A DNA stretch of 64,000 nucleotides from Durusdinium trenchii (Eukaryota; Sar; Dinophyceae; Suessiales; Symbiodiniaceae): contig CAXAMN010026694.1 of NCBI GenBank assembly GCA_963970005.1, forward strand, positions 609,274 through 673,273. Direction: 5' to 3'. The position numbers were made by a program, and so were the translations under genes. Shown here one piece after another: positions 35,640-48,009 of this stretch; positions within the stretch are counted from its first letter, which is position 1; every line of letters begins with the position of its first letter. The notes below the pieces were generated by a model. The model was not told the DNA's origin, did no database searches, and worked only from the letters and a program-made list of their open reading frames with translations.

Positions 35640-37858
35640 GACAAGCATTGTCAGCATATTCGGCTCAAAGACATTCAGCTGACTGTCCGAAGTATATACA
35701 GAGGCGCCAGAAAAGGAGATATGTGTTGGGCGCATATTGCTTGTTGCTAAGTACTACTTTGGTATGTCATTGTGTCACAGCTGTGATTGCTTTCCTGAAC
35801 TTTGTTCCAATCAACTATTTGTTTAGAATGAGTTGGGCAAAGTAAGGGCTGGAGGTGCTTAGATGTGCTGGACACCGATTCACACAATATGATTCGATAC
35901 ATTTTGAATCATTTTGAGATGTGCCCCTCACCACACAACGGCTCTCCAGATCTGGAGCTTCGTCAATGTCGCGCTGGCGGCGCTTAGCATTGCGTACTTT
36001 GCCGACTGGGGTGGGCCAAGGGTGAATGGGTCGACGTCAAGCCATGAAGCTAGGCGGTCCTACAGCTCAGGAGGATTCCACCGGCAATGAACCTTGCAAA
36101 ACAAATTGTTGCTTGCTCTTTCTTTGATCAGTCGTAATTATCTAGAAGTCTTCATCATTTGCTGGTTTAATTGGATGCTTGATTTTTGGCAACAGGGTGA
36201 GTTGAAGAACGCTCGTTGTGGAACTAATGCGCTCATTATCGTTCATGGTTTCATACATTTTTTGCACCTCCAAGGGTAATTGTACAGTTTCAGCAGGGGG
36301 TGCCAGGGACCATGCAAGTCTGGCACGAACAAAGACGGTTGCATTGGTCTGTGACGCTGGATCGATGTACCTGCTTTTTGAACCGTTGTCCAAGCTTTTA
36401 CTCCAATCTTCCATAAAAGACTACTGCGCGATGTTCAACATGTCTGTTCTTCGGACCCGAGAAGCCACTCTGTTCCCTTAGCCAAGGTCTACTGTAACTG
36501 CATTAAAGGTCCTTCAGGTCTAATTGCAGTAACGCTCGAACTACCAAACTGATTTAGCTCTTGCGAGCATGTATCTAAGTGTGTGGTCATTGCAGTATCG
36601 CGTAACCGCTGAGAGAGATTCACAGATGTATTTGACGTGTTTTGTGGGAGCCGGTCTGACCGGTCTCCTCGGGTGTGCTGCACCTAGGCACTGCCAGCGT
36701 AGCAGCTTCCAAGCTGCAATTCAAGCTGTGTACGCTTTGCGCAAATTGTTTGTGGGCTTAGGGAGAGAAAACGAAAGGCACGAAGAAGGTGTTAGGGTCC
36801 CTTCAAACAATCAGACCCTACAAAGTTGGAACCCCAAACACCTTTTCTTTATACTATTTTCCTTTCCTTTCGCTTTTCCCAAGTCCATAGGTCTCGAGGC
36901 AGACTTTTTTGGTGACCGCAAGAATAAGCCGGAAAGAGAACCCCAACAGAGGCGGCGGTCCAGGAAAGGCCCAGGCCACCGAGGCCATTGAAAAACGCTT
37001 TGTGTTCTGGAATATACTATGCGATTACGTGCATCGTTGTGGACTGGATATCGGAGTCTAATAAAAGTTGTTCAGAAAGCCTCCGAAAACACAACCAGCA
37101 AGACTTGGTTGATTTGCTGGAAAAGCCGTCCAACGCTTCCCGATGTGATTCAAGGTTGCCGGTGGTGCTACTGGCGCATATTTGTACCGGCAGAGACTGA
37201 AGGACAACAAAGCAGTCTCTGCAGATGACTTCAATGCAGCGCAGCCGAAGGCAGGAAGAGCTTTCCTGAGACAATGAGCAATAGGAGATGTCAGTTGTGG
37301 GATACAGATGATGCTGATGGCTATTTCGAAGCAGCATTGGGGTGAAGCTTCTTTGTATTTGGTGCGTTTCATTCAAGCTACATGCTGGTTTTTACTTGGT
37401 ATTTGGCGAATTTAGATGGCTGCTTTGAAACTCGGGAGGATGTTAGAGGATGCACTTGCTTTGTTGATTGAGTCGAAGGGGAAGACCAGAATGACATGAT
37501 GCAGCTGGCACACTAGTAGTTGAAGCATTCAACGAATGCGCAACCTTGCCTGTTATGCGGTTTGCCATCTATGACAGGATCGCCTTGCTGCCGCTTTCAA
37601 AAACTTAAAGTCCAAAGATGCTAAGATTGAATTGACACATGGCTCGCATAGCTGCACTCAACTTGGTGCCCAGATGTTGCCATGTCCACATCCAGGATTT
37701 AGAAGAGTTAGCAGGCAATTTTATTCAACCATGAAAGGAGCTCATGCGCCACATATCACTCTGGGATCGTGGATTGCCACAGAACTACTGGAGAGATCTG
37801 AAGTTATATATGCTATATTATATGCATAATTAATAGACAAACCGCTTCTGAGGTTCAG
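35640..37858. other. Spacer upstream of the prostaglandin synthase-like gene
   Basis: Upstream exons (targeting sequence) of the gene at 37859 must lie here or further left but were not recognised. Small ORFs at 36218-36481 and 36569-36991 are unsupported. Confidence 0.35.
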
Positions 37859-40800
37859 ATATACTACTTGTCCATATTGTGGCAAGGCCAAGGCCAGGAG
37901 GGCGGCAAATTGCAGGATAGCTTGATTGGCCAGCAGAATAGATTGTGTTTGTGCAAGGGCAAGGGGCAATCATACGAGCAACTCAAATGTGATAAATCAT
38001 TTCAGGCTGGTCTTACTGTAACTGGAGAAATGCTTCAATGCACGGATTGCCCACACCAAAGGACACCCAACTGGCTAATGTCGACCTTTGCTGGTTATGG
38101 CGAGCATATCAAAGACGATCCAAATTGTTCCTTCAGGGTTTTCTGTCTAAGAGTCTGCCGGCTTCTATGATTAAGCTGTTTTGGCCTTGATCTTCAGTGG
38201 AAGCACGCATTCGGATGAAGTGGATCAGGGTTCAGCTTGAGGCTTTCCTCGACTACTTCAGGGTTCCATATGCAACTTGGCATGTTGCCTGTGACTTTGT
38301 GCGATCAAGTGTCTGGGCATGTTTGGGTATGTTTGGTCATGTTTGGGCTCGTTGCACGTTACGCGCTTGTTTCTTCATTGCTTGGTATAAAGACACAAGA
38401 GATGGAGCACTAGAACCAACTTGAACACATAGTGAACATTGAAAAGGGTTATATGTCATGTTGTTCCAAATGAACACATTAAATTATCATGGTTTGCTGG
38501 TTTGGATTCACCTTGACTTTTCAAGGACACCATTTGATTTGAGTATCGACTTGGGAGGAACCGCTAGCACTTGCCACTAGAAGCACCAGCAACTGCGTGA
38601 TGATCAATCCTTTACAGTAGCATAATCTATATCCAAGGATCAGCGGATACGTAGTTTCTCAGTTCCGCTTCTGCGAGGAAGCTGTCGAAGTGGAACCAAT
38701 GTTCAAATCCCAGCTGGCGCCAAGCGACTACAAGAAGCTCCCTCAGCGACTTTGCTCAGCAAGCTCTTGGGGCCAATTCACAGTCAACTCTTTGCTTCAT
38801 GTTAGAAGCGCGAACCACTGGTTGTTGAACTGATTTTTGGAAAACCGAGTATTGGAAAATAGCATTAGCAGTTTTTCTATTATTGCCATGCACACTAAAG
38901 CCTAGCCATAGTCTACACTCCAGACATCCTGGTGAGGCTGCGCTTTGGCGGAGAGGGCGGCGTGTGGCTAGTGGACAGCGATCAGATTGCTACTCGGTAC
39001 AATGAGCCTCCAAGCTTCAGGCTTGCAGTCTTCAGCAAAGCTCCAGAAACTTGAGTCACCAGTGCTTTGAGGATCAAACTGCACGTGCCACAGTGTCAGG
39101 GTCGAAAACCAAAAGCTCCACACCCTTTCTGTCCAACATGTCCTTCTCGCGCCGGGTCTAACGCAACACGCCCCAGGCGCCGTGCGTTTGCGTAGGCGTC
39201 GCTGGCGCGGCGCGTGTTCACGCTGCGCAGCTCAGTGACCGAGGTGAACAGCTTGGCACCACTCTTAGGCATCGAGAAGCAGCTCCGAGACCCCCAGGCC
39301 AAGCCGCTTACGTCTCGGCGCGTCTCGGTGGGAGCGGGCGCAAGCCGATCCTGAAGTACACAGACCTGAAGCTCGCTCGGTACATACCTCATACACCATC
39401 TGATGCCCTACTAGGTCATAGGTCTGGATGGAGGAGGTTTTCATAGGTGTTCCATCACTTTATCGCTGCAAAGCGTAGAGAAGACTCCACGTGCGAAGTG
39501 ATCGGTTCGACATTTCGGCTGTTCCAGATGCTTCGAGTTCGACATTCGACGAGAAACTCTCCCGACGTCGATGGAACGTTTCCCCAGGTGGAGCGCTGGA
39601 GAAACTGGGCTCGCGAATCCTTGGTGCGGCACGTCACGCTGAACATCAACAGGATTCATTGGAGCACATGGTGTGCTGGTTTTTGGGTCGCCTCTGTCTT
39701 TATGGCATATGTTATGTCGTAGGTTATATACCAAGGTTCAACACATAGTTATGTCAAATAAGGGCCTTTGCTTTCCATGAATGGGCGGCTTAACTGTTCT
39801 GGATTCTATCAATCAGTCGCTGCTTGTTCCGAAGAGAACACTCTAGGACCTTGCTGAGTGCATGGGAAGGCTATAGCAGCCTGGAGGACTTTGGTACATT
39901 TTCAGGGCAAAGTAGCTGATGTTATACGTGGCATTTTGCAATGCTTATCTTTTTGATATTTACACCCTGCGGGTTGTTCCGCCGGCCTTTTCAGCCAAAT
40001 GGTCCCAAGATGCGGATTACCTGTTGCGTCAAGAGGAAAGACTGCAACAGAGCAGAAAAAGTAACAGCATCATCCAGAACACAGCTGGAGCAACAGAGGA
40101 GCCTACATGAAATGCCGTGCATTATGATACAATAAGAGAACAGGGAGATGAAATTGGGGGATGCAAAGTATAGCCTGCCAAGCAAGAAGACAAATTATAT
40201 GACATGTGACACAATGAGCGAAGTAGACCGTGCGAAGCAGCAAACGTACATAGCATGACATGATGCAGGAGAGTAATGAGGACATGTGTGGCATGGGGAT
40301 TTCCAAGCAGTCTGAGTCTGCAAAAACGATAGATACGTGAGTGCAGGTGCAAAACCTGAGAAAAACGCATGCAAAGCAGAAGCGCAATGCATGGACAACG
40401 ACAAGAGAAGAACGACGATAAGAAGGAAGCGCACACAACCTTTCATTTTAGCTATGATATATGTGAGCTACATACATTCGGGATGTTCTTGGGGGGNNNN
40501 NNNNNNNNNNNNNNNNNNNNNNNNNNNNNNNNNNNNNNNNNNNNNNNNNNNNNNNNNNNNNNNNNNNNNNNNNNNNNNNNNNNNNNNNNNNNNNNNGGGG
40601 GGGGGGGGGGGGGGGGGGGGGTCAAGTTAGACGAGGCAAAAACTTGCTCCAGAGACACTTTTCTTATTACATATAGATTCAACATACTGTAACTTGAGCT
40701 ACATACAAGCCACATTGATAAAACACGCCGGCGCCCAAGGGCCGGCGGATTTGTTCATAAAGTGTTGAACTGTGAACGATGTGGCCAAGGATATATTGAC

Positions 40801-42261
40801 GCGTTCGACACCATTCCGTTGGCAAACAAGCTCTTCTTGAAAGCTTCTTGCACACGTGAAGGGGAGAGAAGAGCTGGGCAGACTTTCTACATTCTTGTCA
40901 TGTTGAGTCAATTAAGAGCCTTCAAAGAAAGATATTAAGCCGTATGCGACGGTATGTGTTTGAAAAGCTCTAATTATTCAAGGCACTGATTATTTGATTG
41001 TTCCTTGCTTCAGTATCAGGTGGCTGTTTTCTGGCCCATTCAAAACAACAGCTCGTGCCATGGCGGCCCAGGTAGTTGGTGCTCCAGTGATGTAACATGG
41101 CGGAATGCAGTATTTGTCTCGTCATACCTGCCAGGCTACAATCACATCAAATTGCTACGCTCAAATTGACATAAGGCATATGCAGCTTGCTAAGCTTGGG
41201 AACCTGATCTGGTTTTCCCCATTGTATGTCGGCTCTGGCTTCTTCTAGGGTCTTCCGCTGTCGTTGCAAGCGTTTGGTATGTTCACTCAAGAAGACCAAT
41301 GGCATTACATTTGCCATTTGCAGAATCAAGATGTTTTACCAATGAACACACCAGGATTATTTTTTACTTTTGTTAAATCAAGTTCATCGTGGGACACCCA
41401 GTGCAGCCAAGGTATATGGTAGCAGCCAAGAAGACTTATCCCACCTTGGTGAAAGCAGGGGAGCTGAAGGACGGCGTGACCTCTGACCCTGAACAGCATC
41501 CCACCAACAGTAAGAAACCTTTGGACGTCTCAAAAGGACTCGTAAAGCCAGGCTCGTACGTCTTACGAAGTGGTCACATATTCCTGTGCTCATCAGCTGT
41601 GGGAATGTCAATGCTCATTGATGCTCAATGATGTTTCATGTCGAGGATGGCGATGATTGGCGATCTGTGTTTCATGAGCAGCTTGCCACAAGCCCATGGC
41701 GCTTAGTCATAGTCGACAGGAGGGAGAGGGATCATGTAGCGTGTCAAGTAGCATGACAAGTGAGCCCAGTGAGCTTGACAGACATGAAATTGGTTGAATT
41801 TGCATCCTAGACTCCAAGGGTACCTCAAATGCAGGTTGTTATTTGATGAACTTGACTTTGGGACATCGGAATTTGAGGCAAGTGAACCAGTTTGTGGACC
41901 AGGCGGGCCACAGAGCATGAAATGGCTGAGCCACATCTTGCTACAACGACCAGCCAGGCCCTAAAGACTCAACCTTTCCACGGTGGAAGACGTCCTGACT
42001 TGGCAGATTTAGACGTCTATGGCGTTTTGCAATCTATCCGTGGTCGGGGCCTTGGTATTGGAACCAACATTCACATGGGGTCAGGGTCCTTTTCAACTTC
42101 TGTGTCACACAACCCTTCAAATAGACCTTCGAGACACCATGGATTTGTGCATCAATCACTTGCAGATACTTGCAGGTCATGATGTATATCAAGACATGGT
42201 CGAGAACACGCGGATTGGCCCCTGGCTGGAAAAGATGGATGCTGCAGTTGCCAAAGAGTGA
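37859..42261 (+). CDS. PTGES2: Prostaglandin E synthase 2-like protein (glutaredoxin-GST), 5'-partial
   Basis: Matches the membrane-associated PGES-2 family: a glutaredoxin-like domain followed by a GST C-terminal-type helical domain. Exons: 37859-37886 (TTCPYCGK, the CxxC site), 38236-38283 (LEAFLDYFRVPY), 38678-about 38751 (VEVEPMFKSQLAPSDYKKLP), about 38926-39010 (LRFGGEGGVWLVDSDQI), 39588-39652 (VERWRNWARESLVRHV, N-I-N-R), 39847-39893 (LLSAWEGYSSLEDF), possibly 41016-41071, 41421-about 41511 (YMVAAKKTYPTLVKAGELKD), 41958-42042 (FHGGRRPDLADLDVYGVLQS), 42176-42261 (GPWLEKMDAAVAKE, TGA). Known members bind haem and glutathione and isomerise PGH2 in vitro; the role in protists is not established. 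The N-terminal anchor or targeting exons are missing. Donors include GC (37887) and GA (39653). The intron 39894-41420 holds the poly-G assembly gap. Confidence 0.87.
40491..40621. other. Assembly gap of 100 N inside a poly-G run
   Basis: Six G, 100 N (40497-40596), then 25 G. The gap length is a placeholder. It lies in an intron of the PGES-2-like gene, so an exon could be hidden if the true gap is large. Confidence 1.
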
Positions 42262-42737
42262 ACCTTGGGCTGTTCAGCAGATGCTGATGTTGTTTGATGC
42301 CTTAACCCTCCAGCAATCATCAGGCTGAAGAAAGCCTAATATGGGCTGTTTCAAGTGCAGATAGCCTGCTTTTCCAGATTCTAGGGCCCACCTTGAAGTG
42401 AAGGAGGGCCGTGCACAAACCCTTGGTTTGAAGGAGAGTGTCCGCATTTTCGCCTGGACTTGTGAACCAGGGCAAAGTGACATAGCTTGCAGTGTGCAAG
42501 GCAAAGCATGCAGGAATGCGGCGACCAAAAGCGCGGACGCGCAGACTGCACGTCACCCACGTCACCCACGATGCGTGGATCGTCGTGTGAGGCTCTTTGT
42601 TTTCGATGCGATCTGGGTTAGACTGACGAATTGAGATCTGCTGCTGGTTTGCGGTTGGTGTGCTGCAGTTCTGCTTCTGTTCTGCTGGTCTATTTGTTCT
42701 TGCAATCTTTTCTGCAACATCAAACACCTCCTGTCAG

Positions 42738-45387
42738 AGCAAGAGGTTGCAGAGCCATTGGACGGACAGAGCAACTTTCGGTCACAGAGCCTGGTTTGGT
42801 CCATCATGGAGCTCAATTCGTCGAAGGATGGCTTCTCTGAGTCACCTGCTCAATCAGGTGAAGCCGAAGCTTCGAGCAAGAGGCAGGTGGAAGTAGGGTT
42901 GAAAGGGTGAAGCAGGGTAAAGTAGGGTGAAGTGAATACAGCGATTTGTTTGGCATGGTTTGGCTGTTCCCAAGCTGACTCACCATTCTGAACTTCATGG
43001 TGCCATTCTGGCTTGGCTGGATGCCTTTCATCGCTACCAGGTTGGAGGCCATCGCTAGTAGGTTCAAGGTCTATTAGGTTGGAGGCCATCGCTATTAGAT
43101 CCTTTATAATAGGCTCAGATCATTCTGCTTTGGCTTCCGGACTGTCCCGTCGATGACACCCCGATCCTTTCGTCGTTCGAGGCTGGTCTTGGAGGCGCAG
43201 ATCCGAAGCCGCGGTGTGTTCTGGTCGAGCCGCATTCGGGTGGGATCCAATGGTCGACAGCGGGGGATCCAATGGGTAGACAATGCCTCTGTAAACGGAT
43301 TGGATGAACACATGGCCGGGCCATGCTGCTGGCCTTGGACCAATGCCTTGGATGAAAAACGTTCACTTCGAGCCATGTCTTACTGGCCAAGGGAGACCAT
43401 GGGACACCTGTATGGCGGTCACGTTCGTAGCAGTGCATCACAGCAGTTTAGCCGGGAGGATAAACCCTGACGTTTGTAATTTGATGTATATAATTTGTAC
43501 GCGTTTGCTTTTCGTTTGTGACGTGTTCACAACAATTTGGTGGCCCTTCTCAAGTTTAGACACTTGTAAAGTGGTTCAACAATGTTCAACAATGCCTTGC
43601 TAGTGGCGATCGTCGAAGTCTTCAAGCTCTGCGTAGGAGGAATCAGATCTTCCACAACTCAGGAGACTGGTGGGGCAATTTGTTTCCACCGGTGTCCACT
43701 ACGTCTGATGTCTGCAGACAGTTGTTCCGTTGATTTCCTTCGAATTGCAATTCCCGAACTGACTTGACACTTGACCAGGTTTCAGAAGTGGAGTGCTGGG
43801 CCAATTCAAGGGCCACGCAGATCAACCCAAATAACGATATAATATATATATATATACATATACTGTAGCTCAAATTGACAGCACGGGAGATGAGCCTGCT
43901 GGAGAGGACACCCTTGCACTTGACAGGCCGGGTAGCAACAGCTTCCTTTGATACGAGTCTCCCCAGTGGGGCTTGTTGCCACTAGTAATCGCAGTAGCAA
44001 CATTTAATTTTGTCTTCCCCGATGTTGTATGTGTGATGTTTTATACTGCTGTTGACTAACATGCCGGTGTGGGCAAAGTTTTCTTTTTTTGCACAGATGG
44101 CATATTCAGTTTCAGCTTCCGTAGCAAATACCTTGGAGAGATTGAAATACGTTTGTTTCATGGTGCGATTCCGCGGCACGTTGGCCGTTTTTAGGAAGAG
44201 TGTTTGATGCATTGGACGTCAGGCACCTTTGCCGAGTGGCGAACAGACTTTGCCAGGTCCTAGATAAATTCTTGAGATAGCTAGTGGCAATCATCCTGCT
44301 TTTGCGGCATTTTTTTAAGACTCAGTTTTGGTGCCGTCCTTGTTGGTTGGAAAATACGCACGACATATTGTATATCATTAAGCTTGATTCAAACTTCTTT
44401 CACTCAAACGGGCATTGCCCAAGGCACCAAGCCGTTTGAGGCGGGTCGCATTGGAGCAGGACGCCGTACTGTAACAGTCTTTGTGTGACGTGTGCCCAGC
44501 ATGCAACGCTGTTGGGCTGTTTTTGCCATGGAATGCTATGTCGTGGCGCCGAGCATTTGCCTTGGGAGCGCCAGGACACCTTGCGCTTAGCCATGTGCCT
44601 ACGTCTAACATCTCAGTCCTTCAGCTTCCAGGTCCAACCCTCCACCTCTGCAGTTGGTGGACTGACCAGAGCTTGTACAAGCTTGTGAAGCGTCGTCCAT
44701 GCAGCCTCAGTTTCGTATTTTGGTCCATTTTTGTTGTTTGGGAACTTCTTTGTGAGGTAAAGTGAGCAGGTAAGCCTTCAGAAATAGACCAAGCTCTGCA
44801 TTGGATGTTGCATCTGTGTTCCCTGAGCAGATTGTTCCCATCAATGAATACTTCCCCCGACATGGAACTCGACTGGAGGTGGTGAGTCCATCCAAGGGTT
44901 GGACTTGGCGATTATATCCAAGAGATGCGCAGCCAATCAGGATCGGGGAAGCTGAAAGATGTTTCATGAACACTTTCACACGGATTGGTGAATGGCCTGT
45001 GAGAAGATGCGCATTTAGCATAAACATCTTTAATTATATAGCATGTTTCTCTGAAAATATGTTTCTAGGATTTAGCCGATTTAGCATGGTTCTTTTGGCT
45101 TTTTGGATGTGATCCAGATCATCCGGAGCTGCACACGTGTAGGTTTACCCATGTCTCCAAAGAAGGGAAGTTGGTTGCTGGAGAGGCAAATGCCGTGAAG
45201 GCCTCAGATTCTGCGGAGCAAGCGAAGCATTGAGAGTGACATCTTTCTGTTGAGAACTTGGTCGCCGAAGGAAAAGCTTCGCGCAAGGGACAGTTCAAAA
45301 AAAAGGCCCTTATTGCATGGAGCACTACCAGCTTCATGCCAGATGGCCCCGCAATGATTGACCCGAACGAACCGATGAGCTTTATGG
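42738..45387 (+). CDS. Unknown multi-exon protein
   Basis: Begins about 480 bases after the PGES-2-like stop. Two exons chain in phase: 42738-42886 (EQEVAEPLDGQSNFRSQSLV ... EAEASSKRQ) and 43119-43275 (IILLWLPDCPVDDTPILSSF ... GGADPKPRCVLVEPHSGG). A second chain: 44794-44987 (VFPEQIVPINEYFPRHGTRL; GWTWRLYPRDAQPIRIGEAE), 45118-45221 (HPELHTCRFTHVSKEGKLVA), 45255-45387 (QFKKKALIAWSTTSFMPDGP). Exon 43779-43826 and a stretch near 43870-43950 probably lie between. That both chains are one gene is inferred from strand and spacing. I do not recognise the family. The 45222 donor is GC. Downstream stretches at 45599-45690 (IELAP LKIGKGLIYSEA) and 45878-45950 (VTKVAVAVGDMRAGLAFGI) may be further exons. 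Confidence 0.55.
43025..43100 (+). repeat. ggaggccatcgct (LEAIA) repeat in an intron
   Basis: Three degenerate units between the exons 42738-42886 and 43119-43275, again within an intron. Confidence 0.9.
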
Positions 45388-48009
45388 GTCAAAGAAGATG
45401 CTCGGCAGCTCCAAAATTTGGATGAGGTACAGTACTTCTGGTCACAATGCAGACACATGATGCCGTTTCATTTGCTTGGACTAGCAGCTATTGCGTTGCA
45501 TCCGCAGCGATTGTCCACAGAACCAGTGTGAATTCTGAACAACAGTCTGCAAAAGGATTGGCTGTGGACTTACTGACAGAGGTTTCAAGATTCCACAGAT
45601 TGAATTGGCTCCACTCAAGATTGGCAAGGGTTTGATTTACTCTGAAGCCTGCTTTCCTGTGCAAGCCTGTATATACCCCGTTGCTTCCTTTCAGTGTGGT
45701 ATAGACATACAATGACATACATTTTTGTGTCATCCAGTCGACAGAATGCAACATGTACTGAGACCTCTCAGCAGTTAGTACTTCATGGACAGAGTGATAC
45801 AGAGTGTATTTCCTGAAACCAGAAGGTTGATGATCGGTGCAAGCGCGTGAGAGCGATTGCCGCCTGCGTGCAAGTCCAGTGACCAAGGTGGCTGTAGCCG
45901 TGGGAGACATGCGAGCAGGCCTGGCTTTTGGGATCTTAGCGTTTGTTGGATAATTAGTGTTGCATGCAGGCATATGTGTGTCGCATATGAAGGGTCAATT
46001 TGTGATGCCAACCCCATGTGTTTGGCATTGTGAACATGGCAGTTTTGGACTGATAATTTTCACGGTAAGCCTTACCCAGTCCAAAAGGGTCAAGCGTCAT
46101 TCACAGTGTGTATTTGGTGACATTTGAGTAAGAGGGTTTCGGGGGACTTGGTGGGTGCTTGATGGCTCTGGCGCCAGCATGAAGACTGACCATGGAACAT
46201 CATTGAGCTTTTCACCAAGCATCATTGAACATCTTGAGCTCGTTCAGTGAACATCGCTGAAACTTTGGTGACGGTGATCTATCGTCGGACACAAAAAAGA
46301 CACCAAGCCACTACCACACTCCACCAGGCCATGGACTGAACTTCCACGTGGTGGAGTTGCGGCCTTGACCACTCTCAATCGAACACGGAACTTCCCGCGT
46401 GGTGACTGAGGCAAACTGGTGCAGTGGTGACTGTTTGGGTGGAGGCGCTTCGTTTGTTTTGTGTTTTTTTGTGAAGCTCCTGAAGGGCGTTTTCCAGGAT
46501 GACTTTTGACATGTTGAAATCTGGTGAACACAAGACAGGTTGCCTCAAATAGGGCCGGTCGTTGATGTCTTCCGTTGGTTTCGTCCGTTTGCAGGTTCCA
46601 GTATCGCAGGAGCTGAGTGCGGGTTGTGGATCTCCGTTTGGAGGATTCCTTCAATTTAAGTACTTTACAGCGATTGATGCACAAAAACATGTTGATTCAT
46701 GAGCATAAGCTCCAGCAGGGGCAGAATATACATTTTTGTGGGGTACCCTCTTGCAGTACTCTTGTATCATTTTTTAAAATCTATCTATATCTATCTAGTG
46801 TATTGCATCCAGTGACTTGCAAGTGCCTTTATACCGTTTTAACCAGTCCCTGGCAGTCCCTGTTCACCTTAGGAGCAGGATTTCCTCACTGTCCGATTCG
46901 ACTCCAATCGAGCAGTGCGTGTCTGGTACACACTGGAGGCAGGGGGATTGTCTTTTTCTCAGGTGCATTGTATGCGAAATATCTCCTTTTCTGAAGCACA
47001 ACATGCTCAGTATGTCGCACGCCGGTAAAACCTTTGTCGTGACTCTCCACCAGGACCAAGGTGTACAATACGAAGGTGGCGATGGGGTTGATCTGGAGAA
47101 ATACAGGCCCGGGCCTTGCCCGGTATGAGAAGCTTTTACCATCACACAGCTAGTAAGCACACAGCTAGTTTGTCAGCATGGTTTGCGCACCATGGGGTAA
47201 TGGAAAGATGGAGGCAGTCGAAAACTATTCAATGTAACATAATTTTGCAGTTTAGAGTTTTGCATCTCCATTCTCAGGTGGATGGGCTGGTCTGCTTAGA
47301 TGCGGCTGCCTAGTCTGAAAACGAAAGGCCGTGCTTTGTAACGGATTATACCGCTTGACTGTGCTTCTTCACATTCATTGTTGACGGACAAACAGTGTTG
47401 TTTGACTCGTCAACACATACATAGCAAGATCATCAAGCATCATCAAGCCCTTTTCTAGTTGCTACAAAGCAAGTTGCAGACGTCAGGCTGATGGGGCTCG
47501 CGTTATTTGTCAGGCTTTGCTTGATTGCATTGAGTTTGAAGTAGCATGGAAGCCCCCAAGAAGCTTATACAAACAATATTTGTGACTATGAGTTATGAGT
47601 TGATTCGTGATGATTCGTGTCAGACACCCGGTTGTCGCAGCAAGTAGTCTTCAAATGCTCGGACAACAATGCAGACGCCGAAAGCATTCTGGAACTGCAG
47701 AGGTGAATGGTACAAAATAAGCTGCCAGATCGCTGCCAAATGTTTGCCAAGTCCGCTGAGCATCGGAAAGATCCGCTCCCAACCAATTTCTTCCTCCAGT
47801 TCCAGGGCGGGGTCCGGATCTTGAAGGATACCTGTAACTTGCCAGACTTAGCAGTGGAGTATTTTGTTGGCTCATTCTGCACACAAACCGAAGCTACAAT
47901 GGCCAATCAACATTAATTACCAAAGAAAGTCAATGGACCATAACGGATGATATTGACCTGACCCATTTAGGCCAATGAGGCAGTAGGCATGACTCATTTT
48001 CGCTAGACA
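45388..48009. other. Downstream exon candidates and spacer
   Basis: Besides the candidates given under the previous gene, 46,999-47,118 (from ATG at 47,011: MSHAGKTFVVTLHQDQGVQY, then GGDGVDLEKY) and 47,735-47,916 (MFAKSAEHRKDPLPTNFFLQ to TAA) have clear protein-like composition. They may form a separate gene between 46.9 and 47.9 kb. No family recognised. The Thr/Arg-rich minus ORF at 46244-46690 is unsupported. Confidence 0.4.
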
